Positions 38,288-47,266 of a DNA stretch of 64,000 nt are shown piece after piece; positions within the stretch are counted from its first letter, which is position 1; each line of letters opens with the position of its first letter. Position numbers and translations under genes: made by a program. The stretch covers positions 124,001 to 188,000 of the forward strand of contig PYVY01000003.1 in the NCBI GenBank assembly GCA_003056425.1. Direction: 5' to 3'. The DNA comes from Alteromonas indica (GTDB lineage Bacteria > Pseudomonadota > Gammaproteobacteria > Enterobacterales > Alteromonadaceae). The notes under the pieces are model-generated. The model had not been told where the DNA came from. It was given only the letters and a program-made list of their open reading frames with translations, and did no database searches.

Positions 38288-38358
38288 TTCGGCTACCGCT
38301 AATCAGGCTAGAGATTTTGGTTTGCGCTAGCGGTATTAACTTCAAAAACACGTAACCC

Positions 38359-38391
38359 TACGGCATACAATTTTGTATGCCGTATTTTTTT
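38359..38391 (+). terminator. Rho-independent terminator after the TonB receptor gene
   Basis: 12-bp perfect stem TACGGCATACAA / TTGTATGCCGTA with a 2-nt apex (effective loop larger) and seven Ts. It lies only a few bases before the SD of the next gene, so expression of that gene requires read-through or an undetected promoter. Confidence 0.88.
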
Positions 38392-38403
38392 AAAGGAAAT
38401 TTT

Positions 38404-39510
38404 ATGCGCGCAACGTTACTTACCCGGCGCTTTATCTGTGCACTCGCACTTTATTGTATGACGATAACTTTTGCTGCCGCCGCCGAAGCCCCGTTGGAAA
38501 TTGGAACCCCGCTGGAAATTAAAGCAGTGGTGGTTACTATGTTTGAGATAGGCGAAGATGCGGGCGATGAGCCTGGTGAATTTCAGATGTGGAAAGCGCG
38601 AGAAGCCTTAAATACCCGCTATGCGTTTCCCCAAGGATTCCACGATATTTATGTGAATAAAGAGACGGGCATATTGGCAATGGTGACGGGCATGGGCACC
38701 GCGCGAGCCAGTGCCGCGATTATGGCATTGGGTTTAGATCCGCGTTTTGACCTATCCCACGCCTACTGGTTGGTAGCGGGTATAGCGGGGATTGATCCCC
38801 AGGATGGCACCATTGGTTCTGCGGTATGGGCAGACTATCTGATTGATGGCGATCTGGCCCATCAAATTGATGCGCGCGAGATTCCGGCAGACTGGTCTAC
38901 CGGTTATTTTCCCCTGTTCTTTACCGAGCCCGCCGACCAGTCTGCAAGTGGGCAGCCAGCTAACGCCAAAAACGGTGAGATGTATGCCTTAAACGCGTCA
39001 TTGGTCAACTGGGCAGTCAGCCTGACTAAAGACACCGCCTTACATAACAATAAGGCAATGGATGAATTACGCGCACGGTACAAAGGCTACCCGAACGCCT
39101 TGGGCAAACCCCAGGTTATGCGCGGTGCGCAAATGGCCGCGGCCACTTTCTGGCACGGTAAACTACTGAATGACTGGGCGAATGAATGGACCGCCTATTG
39201 GACCAATAACAAAGGTAACTTTGTGACCTCGGGAATGGAAGATACCGGCAGCTATCAAGCGATGCTATACCTGGATAAGGCGGGAAAAGCTGATAAAGAC
39301 CGCTTTATGGTTTTACGCACAGCCAGTAATTTCACTATGCAACCGCCGGGGCTTAGCGCGGCGCAAAATTTAGCAATGGAAAGCTCATCTACCGGCTATG
39401 CCGCTATGCAGCCGGCCCTGGAAGCAGCCTATCTGGTGGGCAGTAAAGTCGTACATAATATAATCGAGCACTGGGATACTTATAAAACCCAGTTGCCTGG
39501 TGAGAAGTAA
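38404..39510 (+). CDS. Secreted purine nucleoside permease (NUP) family protein
   Basis: 368 aa from the ATG at 38404 (AAAGGAAA before it). Signal peptide ALALYCMTITFAAAAEA. The rest matches the NUP family first described in yeast: VVVTMFEIGEDAGDEPGE, FPQGF, VTGMGTARASAAIMALGLD, WLVAGIAGIDP. No membrane helices beyond the signal. The fold resembles nucleoside phosphorylases, so a periplasmic nucleoside-binding or base-releasing role fits better than a permease. Last member of the proposed nucleoside utilisation set. Confidence 0.82.
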   Translation: MRATLLTRRFICALALYCMTITFAAAAEAPLEIGTPLEIKAVVVTMFEIGEDAGDEPGEFQMWKAREALNTRYAFPQGFHDIYVNKETGILAMVTGMGTARASAAIMALGLDPRFDLSHAYWLVAGIAGIDPQDGTIGSAVWADYLIDGDLAHQIDAREIPADWSTGYFPLFFTEPADQSASGQPANAKNGEMYALNASLVNWAVSLTKDTALHNNKAMDELRARYKGYPNALGKPQVMRGAQMAAATFWHGKLLNDWANEWTAYWTNNKGNFVTSGMEDTGSYQAMLYLDKAGKADKDRFMVLRTASNFTMQPPGLSAAQNLAMESSSTGYAAMQPALEAAYLVGSKVVHNIIEHWDTYKTQLPGEK

Positions 39511-39547
39511 CCCCCCGGGTTGCTGCATAAGTTTGCTCTAACTTTTG

Positions 39548-39580
39548 CGCCCTGCCCCGTTTAAGCGTCTGGGCAGGGCG
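39548..39580 (+). terminator. GC-rich hairpin after the NUP gene
   Basis: Arms CGCCCTGCCC / GGGCAGGGCG (10 bp, perfect) with a 13-nt loop; followed by TTAAGC instead of a T-run. Possible transcript end. Confidence 0.5.
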
Positions 39581-40079
39581 TTAAGCAGCGTTCATTTTGC
39601 TTTTTATCTTTTCCTTACCCTAAACAAACCATTTGCAGATAGCTACCCCACACTGTTCAGTTTTTAACACCTTGGCTTACTGGCACGGTCAATTGAGGCT
39701 ACCTGTGTGATAGGGATAGCGGCCAAACTTTGCAATGCTATTGTTAAGCCAGGCTACGGCCCGATAAACCCAGAATTTACGCGGCCTCTGTCAGTGTTCG
39801 TAACAGCCAATCTATACCCATTCGCTAGCCGGTAATAACGCTATTGGAATGCGTAGCGGCGACGTGTTTGGGTAACCCTTCGCCACTAAGCATTTTTCCA
39901 AGTAAAGGGGAAGCGAGCGGAGGCCCTACATCAGGCATCGGTATGGTGGAACCCGCCAGGCATACCCGACGTATTAGTGTTGTTTGCAGCGTGATAGCCC
40001 GGCAAGGGTGCCTGGTCGGGCAAATTGTGTAGCACATCCATGCGCTATTATCTGCTTTGCTGGGGCAGCTGGGACGGGG
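39581..40079. other. Gap without recognisable features
   Basis: About 500 bp with short ORFs on both strands that have neither SD nor family resemblance. Nothing can be supported. Confidence 0.3.
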
Positions 40080-40637
40080 TTAATCCACGCCGGTGGGCCT
40101 GACTCTATCTACCAAAGGATATTGCGCGGCCAGGTCAGCGGGCTTACTGCCATCACTATGTTCCCCTTCCACAAACGGGATGACACTTAATTCTCCGCTA
40201 GGCTCAACAATGACCGCCATAACCTGTTGCTGGGAGGCAAATCCCTGGATGCGCATGTTCGATAAGATTTCTTCTTTAGTAATCCTTTCTTTTTGCATAT
40301 TTACCGACAGGAAGTCACCCGCGTAATAAAGTAGCGTAGGGGACTTTTTCATCGTTCGTCTGAATAAAGAGGAGTGTACCGATAACTTGGTAAAGCCATA
40401 CTGTAATATCAAAAGCGTTAGCAAACCCAACGCAACTTCTATCACTACCACTTTTTTTAATAGCACGGAGGAGCCCAAAATAGAGCCCATAGCGACCGTA
40501 ACTATCCAGTCGAAGTTGTTCATTTTGGCGGTCGAACGCTTGCCAAACAGACTGATAAACGTGACACATATGGTGTAGGTAGCCAGTGCAGTAACCAAGA
40601 CGCGAAACAACTCGTGCCAGTTTTGAAAAAATATCAT
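40080..40637 (-). CDS. DUF421 (YetF-like) membrane protein
   Basis: 185 aa. Three hydrophobic segments in the first 85 residues, then a cytoplasmic domain. LFGKRSTAKMNNFDWIVTVAMGSILG is the conserved core of DUF421, and KSPTLLYYAGDFLSVNMQKERITKEEIL the start of its soluble part. The family (YetF, YcaP) has no assigned biochemical function. Monocistronic, divergent from the glycosyltransferase cluster. Confidence 0.87.
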   Translation of the reverse strand: MIFFQNWHELFRVLVTALATYTICVTFISLFGKRSTAKMNNFDWIVTVAMGSILGSSVLLKKVVVIEVALGLLTLLILQYGFTKLSVHSSLFRRTMKKSPTLLYYAGDFLSVNMQKERITKEEILSNMRIQGFASQQQVMAVIVEPSGELSVIPFVEGEHSDGSKPADLAAQYPLVDRVRPTGVD

Positions 40638-40957
40638 GTTATTGCCTATATTAACTTTGTTTAATCTTTTCGATTGTTAACGATTATTAGATCAGCCATA
40701 GGGATTTATCTTTTGAGGAGTAATCTGGTTGCCTGTGCAAGAATTGCGGCAACGTTCCCCTCTGTCACCGGGTACCAGAGGTGTAAATTACACACAGAGT
40801 GGATGTAATAAATATGCAAAGAAGATAATTCCACCACCCCCCGCAAACGCATCCTTCCTTATTTTAACTCACTGTTAATTAAATATATTCGTTAAAAAAA
40901 AAGCATTTTTATAATGCGGTACAAGAGTTGCTGAATAGCTTTTCACTGGAGGCACTT
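40638..40957. promoter_or_regulatory. Upstream region of the small-protein/glycosyltransferase operon
   Basis: 320 bp between divergent genes. A TATAAT hexamer at 40910-40915 is a good -10, with TTCGTT 16 bp upstream as a poor -35; an A-tract (40894-40902) lies between. This would give a leader of about 35 nt before the 47-residue ORF. Confidence 0.45.
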
Positions 40958-41101
40958 ATGACCCTGATTAGCTACAACGCACTACTTAAAGAAATCAAAC
41001 ATGCCGAGCAACTGCTGGGCAATTTACCTTACTGGAAAGTCAGTGAACGGCTGCGCCTTGAACTACGGGTAAAACAGATGAGAAACCTACTCACTCACTA
41101 G
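40958..41101 (+). CDS. 47-residue small protein heading the glycosyltransferase operon
   Basis: ATG at 40958 behind a strong GGAGG (6 nt spacing), stop TAG at 41101, 8 bp before the first glycosyltransferase gene. The peptide starts MTLISYNALLKEIKHAEQLL, continues with a Pro-Tyr-Trp turn and ends in a basic, Leu-rich helix (SERLRLELRVKQMRNLLTH). No Cys, no signal peptide. Not recognised. The SD, spacing and operon position support a real gene; a helical adaptor for the glycosyltransferases or a regulatory peptide is possible. Confidence 0.7.
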   Translation: MTLISYNALLKEIKHAEQLLGNLPYWKVSERLRLELRVKQMRNLLTH

Positions 41102-41109
41102 GAACGCAC

Positions 41110-41676
41110 ATGGAACCGGCACTGTCGATTAGCGCAATTTTTGTTACCTACAAGATGAAAGATGGAGTAACAGAGCGGATTATGCAATTTAAACAGCATT
41201 TTCCCGACAGTCAGATTATTGTGGTAGATAACTCCCCTGCCACCTATAAAAGATATGCAAAGTTGGGCGAGGCGTTGTCTGGTATAACGCAACTGGATTA
41301 TATCGACAATCCAACGAATAGCCGTTTTACCGCCTATAACCTTGCATGTGCAAAAATCAGCCACCCCTATGTGGTATTTCGAACGGATGACGACACCTTT
41401 GATGAAGCAACGCTTAGGGCTCAACTGGTAACGACCCAATGGCAGCATTTTGCCGTGACCCCGCATTATTTTAAGCAGGACTATCAAATACCCCTGTCCT
41501 GGCAGCGCCCGATTGAGGGGGTGATTTTTGACACTGCTTTTTTACAGCTTCTATTACCGTTTGAGGAGGAAGCTGGAGCCGACTGGGCCCTGCTTGAGCG
41601 CGCCTTTACGCTTGCTTCACCGGCTTATTTTAACCAGCCAGTGTTGTATAAAGCTGCCCATGGGAGAACTGTGTAG
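41110..41676 (+). CDS. Short GT-A-type glycosyltransferase
   Basis: 188 aa, shorter than usual GT2 enzymes. It has the nucleotide-sugar strand SAIFVTYKMKDG, QIIVVDNSPATY, and an acidic triad FRTDDDTFDEATL in the DxD position. It lacks the C-terminal extension found in most GT2 proteins and may be a minimal domain or partner subunit. First of five contiguous glycosyltransferase genes; the next starts right after its stop. Confidence 0.75.
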   Translation: MEPALSISAIFVTYKMKDGVTERIMQFKQHFPDSQIIVVDNSPATYKRYAKLGEALSGITQLDYIDNPTNSRFTAYNLACAKISHPYVVFRTDDDTFDEATLRAQLVTTQWQHFAVTPHYFKQDYQIPLSWQRPIEGVIFDTAFLQLLLPFEEEAGADWALLERAFTLASPAYFNQPVLYKAAHGRTV

Positions 41677-42696
41677 ATGAAACTGGCGGTTATAGCCCAT
41701 CCCAGATTTCCTATTAAACCCCCTTTTGCAGGCGGGCTTGAGGCGTTTATTGCGTCGTTAGTTGATACGTATAGCCAACATATTGATGTAACGCTCTATG
41801 CGCATCCCGATAGTCAGGTCAACACCAAGCTGGTGTCTTTCCCTATCGATGAGCAAGCGTACCAGCGCTATCCGGATATTGTAGAGAATGACTTTTTGCT
41901 CAAGGTTATGGCTGACATCAGCAGGCGTGGTTTTGATGCTATTCATAATAATGCGATCAGCTCTGTGCCTCCACTGTGGGCATGTAAGTACGATATGCCT
42001 ATTTTAACCACCCTGCATACACCGCCCTATAGCAAGCTGAAAGCGGCCGCTGATCTGGCTTCCTACTCCCCTTATGTGCATTACAATGCGGTATCTTATT
42101 CAGTGGCAGAGTTATGGCGGCCATTCATTAACGATCATATAGACGTTATTTATAATGGCGTTGATCTAAGCCAGTGGCAGGTGGAAAAGAACAATCCCCG
42201 GTTTGCCTTTTCGTTTGGCCGGATTTTACCGTCAAAAGGATTCGATCTGGCTATTCGCGCCGCGAACGAGCTTGATTTGCCTTTCAAGTTTGCTGGCCCC
42301 ATTTTTAATCAAAGCTATTTTGACCAGCAAATAGCCCCCCTGCTAAGCAATAATGTCGAATATCTGGGGCACCTTACCCACCAGCAAATCAATACATGTT
42401 TGCAGCAAGCTCAGGCGGTGGTATTTGGGGCCCGCTGGGATGAACCTTTTGGCTTATCTACAGTAGAGTCTATGGCCACCGGAACACCGGTCGCGGCTTT
42501 TAACCGGGGTGCGTTCCCGGAAATTGTCGCCGACTCTGGGGGCCGGTTGGCGGCAGGAAATAATGTGTATAGTCTGGCTGAAGCATTGGCACAGGCAGTG
42601 CAATGTCATCGTGACGATGTTCGACAGCGCGCCGACCAGTTCCCACTTGCCACCATGTGCCGGGCATATAGCGATAAAGTGAGTGCCCTGTTGTGA
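41677..42696 (+). CDS. Glycosyltransferase family 4 (GT-B), copy 1
   Basis: 339 aa. N-terminal PFAGGLEAFIASLVDTY and C-terminal nucleotide-sugar site FSFGRILPSKGFDLAIRAA plus the EX7E motif EPFGLSTVESMATGTPV. Retaining GT4 enzymes use UDP- or GDP-sugars. Paralogue of the next gene. Overlaps it by 4 bp. Confidence 0.88.
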   Translation: MKLAVIAHPRFPIKPPFAGGLEAFIASLVDTYSQHIDVTLYAHPDSQVNTKLVSFPIDEQAYQRYPDIVENDFLLKVMADISRRGFDAIHNNAISSVPPLWACKYDMPILTTLHTPPYSKLKAAADLASYSPYVHYNAVSYSVAELWRPFINDHIDVIYNGVDLSQWQVEKNNPRFAFSFGRILPSKGFDLAIRAANELDLPFKFAGPIFNQSYFDQQIAPLLSNNVEYLGHLTHQQINTCLQQAQAVVFGARWDEPFGLSTVESMATGTPVAAFNRGAFPEIVADSGGRLAAGNNVYSLAEALAQAVQCHRDDVRQRADQFPLATMCRAYSDKVSALL

Positions 42697-43730
42697 AAAT
42701 ATTAATGGTAACCAGCCCTATCGTGTCTTTGGCCGAACCGTTTGCAGGGGGGACCGAAGCGTTTGTAGTACAGCTGTCCAATGGCTTAGCCGCCAAGGGC
42801 CATCATGTGGATGTTTTATGCAAGCATGCCGATGAAACCAACCGCTTTAACACCCTGGCCATCGAAGAGTCGGCGATGCGCATGTGTGATGCTATTACCA
42901 GTGAAGCAGATGGTCAAAAACAGTATCAGGCCGCCCAATACGGACTTATCGATACCAGCGGCTACGACGCGGTCCATTATCACAGCTATTATCATGCTAT
43001 TTATGATTATGGGTTTATGCACCAACGTCCTAGTGTTGTAACGCTGCACAGTCCGGTATCGGAACGTTTAGCTTTAGCGCACCAGTTGCACCGAGCCCGC
43101 AGCGATGACCGCTATATCGCGGTATCGAAGCGCCTTAAACAAGAGTGGGAAGCGGTAATTGGCACGGGTATCGAGGTTATCAATAATGGTATTGACCCCG
43201 CCGCGTTTACGCTACCACCGCAGGTTAAACGCGATTATGTCATTGTTAGTGGCCGAATATGTCCGGACAAAGACATCACAGCTGCAATAACGCTGGCCGC
43301 TGGCATCGGTAAGCCTTTGTATATTGCCGGGCCCATCAGCGATCAGCACTACTTTAGTCAGGAAATTGAGCCCCGCCTAAACACTAACGTGCGTTATCTT
43401 GGTCATCTTGATCAGGCCCAGCTTCGCACATACGTAGCAGGAGCATTTGCCGCGCTTGCCACCTCTCGCTGGAACGAGCCGTTTGGGTTAGCTACGCTCG
43501 AAGCATTAGCGTGTGACACCCCGGTAATTGGCTTTGCCTCTGCCATTGTGCCGGAACTGCGCCATTTTCCAGCAACTCAAATTGTATCCCCTGACAACCG
43601 TAGTGAACTCATGCAGGCGGTTAACGCTATTAAAACACTTCCCCAATGCACCTGCGCTGGCTACGCCAGGCAGTTCGATTTTGCCCATACCCTGGCGCAA
43701 TACGAGAGTCTGTATGAACAACTGCACTAG
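42693..43730 (+). CDS. Glycosyltransferase family 4 (GT-B), copy 2
   Basis: 345 aa, GTG start at 42693. Same architecture as the preceding protein (PFAGGTEAFVVQLSNGL; VISGRICPDKDITAAITLA; EPFGLATLEALACDTPV), so the pair probably arose by tandem duplication and may add two successive sugars. Overlaps the next gene by 17 bp. Confidence 0.88.
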   Translation: MKILMVTSPIVSLAEPFAGGTEAFVVQLSNGLAAKGHHVDVLCKHADETNRFNTLAIEESAMRMCDAITSEADGQKQYQAAQYGLIDTSGYDAVHYHSYYHAIYDYGFMHQRPSVVTLHSPVSERLALAHQLHRARSDDRYIAVSKRLKQEWEAVIGTGIEVINNGIDPAAFTLPPQVKRDYVIVSGRICPDKDITAAITLAAGIGKPLYIAGPISDQHYFSQEIEPRLNTNVRYLGHLDQAQLRTYVAGAFAALATSRWNEPFGLATLEALACDTPVIGFASAIVPELRHFPATQIVSPDNRSELMQAVNAIKTLPQCTCAGYARQFDFAHTLAQYESLYEQLH

Positions 43731-44751
43731 TACCATTTTGTATTACATACATCATCATGGCTCAGGGCATCTGCAGCGCGCAAAAAGCTTGCTTGCGGCC
43801 CTGCCGGAGCACTATCAGGTAGTATTGCTGGTAGCCAGCGAGAGCATGCAGGATAGGGTGCAAGGTACGTTTCCTACATTGTACTGTGAGTGTTTACCGT
43901 CCAAGTGGCCTGCAGACGCAGTGCCTACAGCACGAACATTTAACCGCGCCTTTGAAGGTGTTGCCTATACCCCCGAAGCGGGCAATCGCGCCCAGGTATT
44001 TTGTACCCTGTTGTTAGCTCATAAAGTGGATGTGTTTATTAGCGATGTATCAGCCGAGCTAACTATTTTAGCGCGCGCAGCCGGGGTGCCATGCATTATG
44101 CAGCGCCATAGCGGGAATACTGCCATTGATCCCACCCAGAACTATGCGTACGAATGTGCTGAGGCTCTCTTTGCTCCCTATCCGCAGGTGGTAGAGAATG
44201 AAGACTTTGCGTATCAGTTTAAAACACATTATCTGGGTTTTTTCAGCCCGCAGTTCCAAGCCCACGAGCCAGCCAGCCGACGGGGTTTGACCCTGATATC
44301 CACTGATCCGGCCTGGGTTGCCTCGGTCCTTGCAGGGCTCAGTCAAGTAAACCTGCCTATTTGGGTGGTTGGCTGCGATGGCCCGTCCACGTCACACATT
44401 CATTACGCGGGTTTTTGCCAGAACATTACCCAACATGTACCCACAGACATCGTAGTTTGTAGCGGCGGTAATAACCTCCTTTCTGAACTCATCATCATGG
44501 GCAAGAAATTAATTATTACTCCTGAACCACGTCCCTATGACGAACAGGTGGTGAAAGCCAACCGGCTCGCCCAAGGTGGCTACGCAGTAATGATGGAGTC
44601 ACAGGATATGCTCCACCCAAGCCTGTGGCAGCAAGCTATACAACATGCTGCAAAAATTGATATCAGCCGCACCAGTGCGCTGGTCAACCCTCATGCGGCT
44701 GCACAATTTGCCGCTTTAATTAAGGACGTACTATGCCTCCATTCTCAGTGA
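43714..44751 (+). CDS. MurG-like/GT28-type glycosyltransferase-like protein
   Basis: 345 aa from the ATG at 43714, inside the end of the previous gene. The N-terminus ILYYIHHHGSGHLQRAKSLLAAL has the Gly-x-Gly-His sugar-acceptor loop of GT-B enzymes, and the C-terminus VVCSGGNNLLSELIIMGKKLIITPEPRPYDEQ resembles the donor site of GT28/MurG-like enzymes. Acceptor unknown. Confidence 0.78.
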   Translation: MNNCTSTILYYIHHHGSGHLQRAKSLLAALPEHYQVVLLVASESMQDRVQGTFPTLYCECLPSKWPADAVPTARTFNRAFEGVAYTPEAGNRAQVFCTLLLAHKVDVFISDVSAELTILARAAGVPCIMQRHSGNTAIDPTQNYAYECAEALFAPYPQVVENEDFAYQFKTHYLGFFSPQFQAHEPASRRGLTLISTDPAWVASVLAGLSQVNLPIWVVGCDGPSTSHIHYAGFCQNITQHVPTDIVVCSGGNNLLSELIIMGKKLIITPEPRPYDEQVVKANRLAQGGYAVMMESQDMLHPSLWQQAIQHAAKIDISRTSALVNPHAAAQFAALIKDVLCLHSQ

Positions 44752-45569
44752 TAACCCTGGTAAAAGGGCGCAAAAAACAGTTGGAAAATCTGCTTGAGAG
44801 CATTGGTCGAAGCACAGTAAAGCCGCAGGAAGTCGTGGTTGTGTGGATGGAAGAGGATCGGCTTGATAAGGACGAGATACAGGATGTACCGATTCATCAG
44901 GTAACGTGTGAAGGTGATGGGCTACCTTTGGCGAAGGCCAGAAATCTGGGCGTAGATACCGCTACGCAGCCTATTTTATTGTTTTTAGATGTAGATTGTA
45001 TCTGCAGTCCTAATCTGTTTGATGCTCTATTACAGCAGGCAAGCCCACATACCATCTCTTCTGCCGGGGTTCGCTATCTCCGTGACGTTCCCGAGCATGG
45101 CAATTATGACCGGTTAAGCAGTGATGCTATTGCCCACCCCAAACGGGCTAATCTGCCGGTTGGTACGCCCATCGACCATAAACATTTCTGGTCGCTAGTA
45201 TTTTGTATTCATCGTAATACATTTAACGAAGCCGGCGGCTTTGACGACAATTTCACCGGTTATGGTGGGGAAGATACCGACTTTGCCGAGCGTTTTACCA
45301 ACAAAGGATGCAAACTGGTAATGTGTGATGCGGAGGTGTTACATCAATACCATACCAAATATACGCCGCCGATGAATTATGTGGCCAGTATTTGCGAAAA
45401 CGCGAATTACTTTGCCCAGCAACATGGATACCTACCAATGTATAGCTGGTTAAAAGCATTTGAAGAAAAACAGTTGATTAGCCTGGATGAAGAGGCGCAT
45501 CAGGTCGCGTTATTGCGCGAACCGTCTGAGCAGGAACTAACGCAGGCATTCAGCGAACACCCCTATTAA
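44733..45569 (+). CDS. Glycosyltransferase family 2 with galactosyltransferase-like C-domain
   Basis: 278 aa, GT-A fold. FSVITLVKGRKKQLENLLESI starts the nucleotide-binding half, LLFLDVDCICSP holds the DxD metal motif, and GGFDDNFTGYGGEDTDFAERF matches the GT7-type C-terminal motif that binds the acceptor. Overlaps the previous gene by 19 bp; last gene of the operon. No flippase, polymerase or exporter is present, so the product is probably a small glycan or glycolipid built in the cytoplasm. Confidence 0.85.
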   Translation: MPPFSVITLVKGRKKQLENLLESIGRSTVKPQEVVVVWMEEDRLDKDEIQDVPIHQVTCEGDGLPLAKARNLGVDTATQPILLFLDVDCICSPNLFDALLQQASPHTISSAGVRYLRDVPEHGNYDRLSSDAIAHPKRANLPVGTPIDHKHFWSLVFCIHRNTFNEAGGFDDNFTGYGGEDTDFAERFTNKGCKLVMCDAEVLHQYHTKYTPPMNYVASICENANYFAQQHGYLPMYSWLKAFEEKQLISLDEEAHQVALLREPSEQELTQAFSEHPY

Positions 45570-46269
45570 CCCGTTGCTACTGGTAACGGAGTCGTCACGC
45601 TTGGCCATCGGCACTGTGTAGCGCTGTGGTCAGCGTATTGTACTTCCTGCAGAGGGGAATACCTGGTCCCCGCGTCTTTATTTCTCTTCCCCTTAAGGCC
45701 TATCGGCTTATCCATCAGTTAACTCATTGCCTATCTGAATTGCCGTTCTCTACCTGTATTGCCGCTGACCAGGATGACCGGCCTTCTCCCAGCTCCGGCC
45801 CCAGCCGCGAATCACATGTTTCCTTGCACTCCTGAAGGCGCTAAATCCGCCGACTGGCAGCGTTACAGAGTCATCGACTTATAGCGCTAGCCCGCCGTAT
45901 ACCTGCTGTATCTGCCCTCAGTCATTCTTGAAGGTAAAAATAGGGGTATTTTATACCTTTTCGCGCAGGGGATTTAATTGATGAAGAACCGTGGTGCCAA
46001 GTCGTTTTGCACATCTGGCGCGGGGCATACCGCAATAATGTAAGGATTTACCATTGATCCGGTGTTATTTACCCGGTAAAGAATTCCCAGGTTTCAGATA
46101 GTTTTTCATACGCGGGGACAGAGCCAATATAAAATATGAAAATACCCTTTAAATTTCATTCACTTAGCGGGTAATTTTAATGGGCAGGGTTCTTGCTTAA
46201 TAGATAATAACTAACAAGATAAACATCCCTTACTATCACTGTTGTTCGCGGTTCACCGCCAGGTCAAAG
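45570..46269. other. Long gap after the glycosyltransferase operon
   Basis: About 700 bp with no supported gene. A 7-bp hairpin with one G-U pair (CCGTTGC / GTAACGG, 45571-45589) directly after the last glycosyltransferase stop may end that transcript. No other element recognised. Confidence 0.3.
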
Positions 46270-46436
46270 TAAGGTTAGAGAAGACGGAGAGACCAATGGA
46301 AACCTTATGTGCCTTAGCTTTCGCTTACCAGTGCTTTTTACTTATTCGTAAGGCACCTTTCGCAGTTGCAGGGTTACGCGCTTCCGTATAGGAGCCTGGA
46401 GCTTTGCGAGGTGGTATATCGCCCTCCAGCCCTCCT
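46270..46436 (+). ncRNA. Three-hairpin structured leader upstream of the GntA-like gene
   Basis: Consecutive stems: TAAGGTT / AACCTTA (46270-46307), GTGCCTTA / TAAGGCAC (46309-46356), and AGGAG-N2-TGGAG / CTCCAG-N-CCTCCT with inner GCGA / TCGC (46390-46436). Order and compactness resemble a riboswitch-like leader about 150 nt before the GntA-like start. It does not match guanidine or glycine riboswitch consensus as I know them. Confidence 0.45.
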
Positions 46437-46585
46437 TGCCTAAGCCAATGTTGAACCTACGCTGTTCGGGCTACCTAAAACCCATCTGCAGTTAGCAGTG
46501 AATATGGAATCAGTGCTTAGCCCCTGGTAGTTATTCTTCCCTGTATATGAATCTGTTTCGTGCTAAAGCCTGAAGGAGCCTGCGC

Positions 46586-47266
46586 ATGCAAGCCTATTTA
46601 CCACAACTTGATGAAAATCTTCAACAGTTTATCGCCCAGCAAGGCTTCCCCTGTGTAGGCGCAAAAACTGCGTTGGCGAAAGAGCAGATTCACCTGAATC
46701 AATACGGTGAACTTTCTGATGCCTGCGACAATACCGATATCCTGTCTGACCTTTATGCATTTATTGATAACTTTGATATTAAGAAGCATATGTTCTCTTC
46801 GTTTGTCTGCACCTTTGAAGGCCCATGGCAACATACTGAGCGCCAGTATGAACGACTGTTATGGGAAAAGCTTCAGCAGTTGCACGAAATAGACAGCCGC
46901 CTGTATGGCTGGGACAAAGCGGTTAGCCGTGATCCCGATCATGATAATTTTAGCTTCAGTTTAGGTGGCCGCGCATTTTTTATCGTCTGCCTGAACCCCG
47001 CCAGCAGACGTAAAAGCCGGCGTTTTGAGTCGCCGGCGATTGTGTTTAATTTACATGAGCAGTTCGATAAATTAAGAGACGAAGGAAAATTCGAGACTTT
47101 TCGCGATCATATTCGCAAACGCGACACTATTTTTAGTGGTTCGGATAATCCAATGTTGGGAAATCACGGTAGTGATTCAGAAGCCAAACAATATAGCGGG
47201 CGTTTACTTGAAGACAATTGGAAATGTCCGTTCCATCCCTCTAAGGAGCAAACAGAAAATGGATAA
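46586..47266 (+). CDS. YqcI/YcgG (GntA-like) heme-dependent oxygenase family protein
   Basis: 226 aa. Family motifs: FPCVGAKTALAKEQIHL near the N-terminus, SFSLGGRAFFIVCLNPASRRKSRRF in the middle and FSGSDNPMLGNHGSDSEAKQYSGR at the C-terminus. Related proteins include GntA, a heme-dependent guanidino N-hydroxylase. SD AAGGAG about 10 nt before ATG. Overlaps the DUF1989 gene by 8 bp, so both probably act on the same (guanidino- or urea-like) compound; substrate not known. Confidence 0.82.
   Translation: MQAYLPQLDENLQQFIAQQGFPCVGAKTALAKEQIHLNQYGELSDACDNTDILSDLYAFIDNFDIKKHMFSSFVCTFEGPWQHTERQYERLLWEKLQQLHEIDSRLYGWDKAVSRDPDHDNFSFSLGGRAFFIVCLNPASRRKSRRFESPAIVFNLHEQFDKLRDEGKFETFRDHIRKRDTIFSGSDNPMLGNHGSDSEAKQYSGRLLEDNWKCPFHPSKEQTENG

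Noticed and set aside
40958..41101. The 47-aa ORF as a glycocin or other RiPP precursor
   Set aside because: No cysteines, no leader/core division, and no protease or exporter in the operon; kept as a small protein of unknown role.
45626..45835. Plus-strand ORF of 69 aa after the glycosyltransferase operon
   Set aside because: No SD, unusual composition, no resemblance to known proteins; probably chance.
46200..46585. Guanidine or glycine riboswitch upstream of the GntA-like gene
   Set aside because: The hairpins are real but the conserved sequence blocks of those classes could not be found; kept only as an unclassified structured leader.
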